Assembly (NCBI GenBank): GCA_002471225.1 | Contig: DKPO01000016.1 | Span: 1 to 64,000, forward strand | From: Porphyromonadaceae bacterium UBA7332 | GTDB taxonomy: Bacteria; Bacteroidota; Bacteroidia; Bacteroidales; UBA7332 | Direction of reading: 5' to 3' | Length of the DNA: 64,000 nt | Shown here: positions 63,456-64,000 of the stretch, piece by piece | Layout: each line of letters begins with the position of its first letter | How positions within the stretch are numbered: position 1 is the stretch's first letter | The notes under the pieces: generated by a model | Told to the model about the DNA's origin: nothing | Seen by the model: the letters and a program-made list of their open reading frames with translations, nothing else | The model's database searches: none | Made by a program: the position numbers and the translations under genes

Positions 63456-64000
63456 TTATCGCTTAAATAAATAATAACCTACAGATATACTTAACGTCCT
63501 GTGCTTATTTGATGAATCATAAGAATTAAAAACAGGTTCCAGACTCATACCATAAGCTATTCGACAAGTCATCTGCCATATATTCAGATCCATCCCGAAC
63601 AAGAATCCTCCGTCAAGATTTTCATAAGACCCAAAAGTATATTGAGATCCATCTCCTAATGTTATCGGATTATCTTCAAAAGGGAATATTTTACCACCAA
63701 AAGTATTGAATCCATTCTCTATAAATCCCCATCCACTAACTCCGATTCCATAATAAGCTCCTACTTTCGGAGTTATTGAAACCCGGTTCGACAAACGAAT
63801 CTTGTATCCGACCATAAATGGTATTTCCAGATAATTTAATTTATTCAGAGTCATCGAGGCAAGAAAAGGAGTCTGTTGAGGATCAAATCCGGTTAATCGA
63901 TCAGAGCCCTTATCTGTAAATCTTAAGCCTGATTCCAGCATGACATTGTTCCTGAAAGTATAACTTCCTGTTACACCTGCAGTAATCCCCCAGTGCCCTC
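63456..64000 (-). CDS. Outer membrane beta-barrel protein, PorT-like (partial, N-terminus missing)
   Basis: The frame stays open to the window end: upstream of the first ATG (63941) it reads GHWGITAGVTGSYTFRNNV, which is in-family barrel sequence, so the true start lies outside. Visible segments such as LEIPFMVGYKIRLSNRVSITPKVGAYYGIGVSG and the end LSISVGYYLFKR, with an aromatic-rich last strand, fit small PorT-type barrels of Bacteroidota. The function is unknown. Confidence 0.82.
   Translation of the reverse strand, partial: GHWGITAGVTGSYTFRNNVMLESGLRFTDKGSDRLTGFDPQQTPFLASMTLNKLNYLEIPFMVGYKIRLSNRVSITPKVGAYYGIGVSGWGFIENGFNTFGGKIFPFEDNPITLGDGSQYTFGSYENLDGGFLFGMDLNIWQMTCRIAYGMSLEPVFNSYDSSNKHRTLSISVGYYLFKR

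Overview
The window looks like the chromosome of a member of the Bacteroidota, most likely order Bacteroidales (a Dysgonomonas/Parabacteroides-type genus is a guess). The evidence is low-to-mid GC DNA, many promoters of the Bacteroidota type (TTTG, about 19 bp, TAnnTTTG) with no Shine-Dalgarno sequences, and families typical of the group: DUF4831, DUF4925, DUF5723, PCMD and PorT-like barrels, Bacteroidota-type LptD, and an A2-type class A beta-lactamase. I see no transposase, integrase, phage gene or CRISPR array; the window reads as ordinary chromosome.

Layout. 1-262: end of a tRNA operon on the minus strand (Gly-GCC, Leu-GAG, the start of another tRNA, probably Asp) with a clear promoter. 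429-2223: membrane acyltransferase and a Crp/Fnr regulator. 2507-5301: a free-standing alanyl-tRNA editing protein and polynucleotide phosphorylase. 5357-15817 (minus): a division and cell wall (dcw) operon in the order small unknown gene, rsmH, ftsL, ftsI, murE, mraY, murD, ftsW, murG. It has no mraZ at its head and stops after murG. 15967-17661: a TrpB2-type tryptophan synthase beta gene behind a complete Trp-codon transcription attenuator. 17751-20414: HAD phosphatase lipoprotein and exonuclease III, separated by an 800-bp gap that holds a repeat array. 20611-28553: alpha-2-macroglobulin lipoprotein and penicillin-binding protein 1C in overlapping reading frames. 28741-36559: LptD, a beta-barrel protein, a PCMD lipoprotein and an Omp85-type barrel. 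36834-43589: small membrane protein, triple TonB-C protein, class A beta-lactamase, DUF4925 and DUF4831 proteins, FolB, bactofilin and an NlpC/P60 peptidase.

43819-47861 (minus): a selenium operon (selU/mnmH, yedF, class V aminotransferase, DUF3343 carrier, selD) that makes selenophosphate and 2-selenouridine in tRNA, with no sign of selenocysteine insertion. 48129-52537: pyruvate phosphate dikinase, then a flavodoxin/ferredoxin fusion (EFR1-like), separated by a long gap with a second copy of the repeat array. 52623-59025: lipoprotein of unknown function, a DUF5723 protein with its partner lipoprotein, and a secreted HExxH protein. 59082-63095: a 1337-residue secreted fusion of NPCBM, beta-propeller, two CxxCH haem motifs and a formylglycine-generating-enzyme-like domain. 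63456-64000: an outer membrane barrel cut by the window end.

The most striking signals outside genes are (1) the Trp leader peptide with antiterminator and terminator before trpB2, (2) an intergenic repeat array with a strict 21-bp phase, present as two homologous copies in opposite orientation (19150-19282 and 51423-51548), and (3) a related-looking element at 38516-38593 whose inverted repeats interleave and could form a pseudoknot or a two-state switch.
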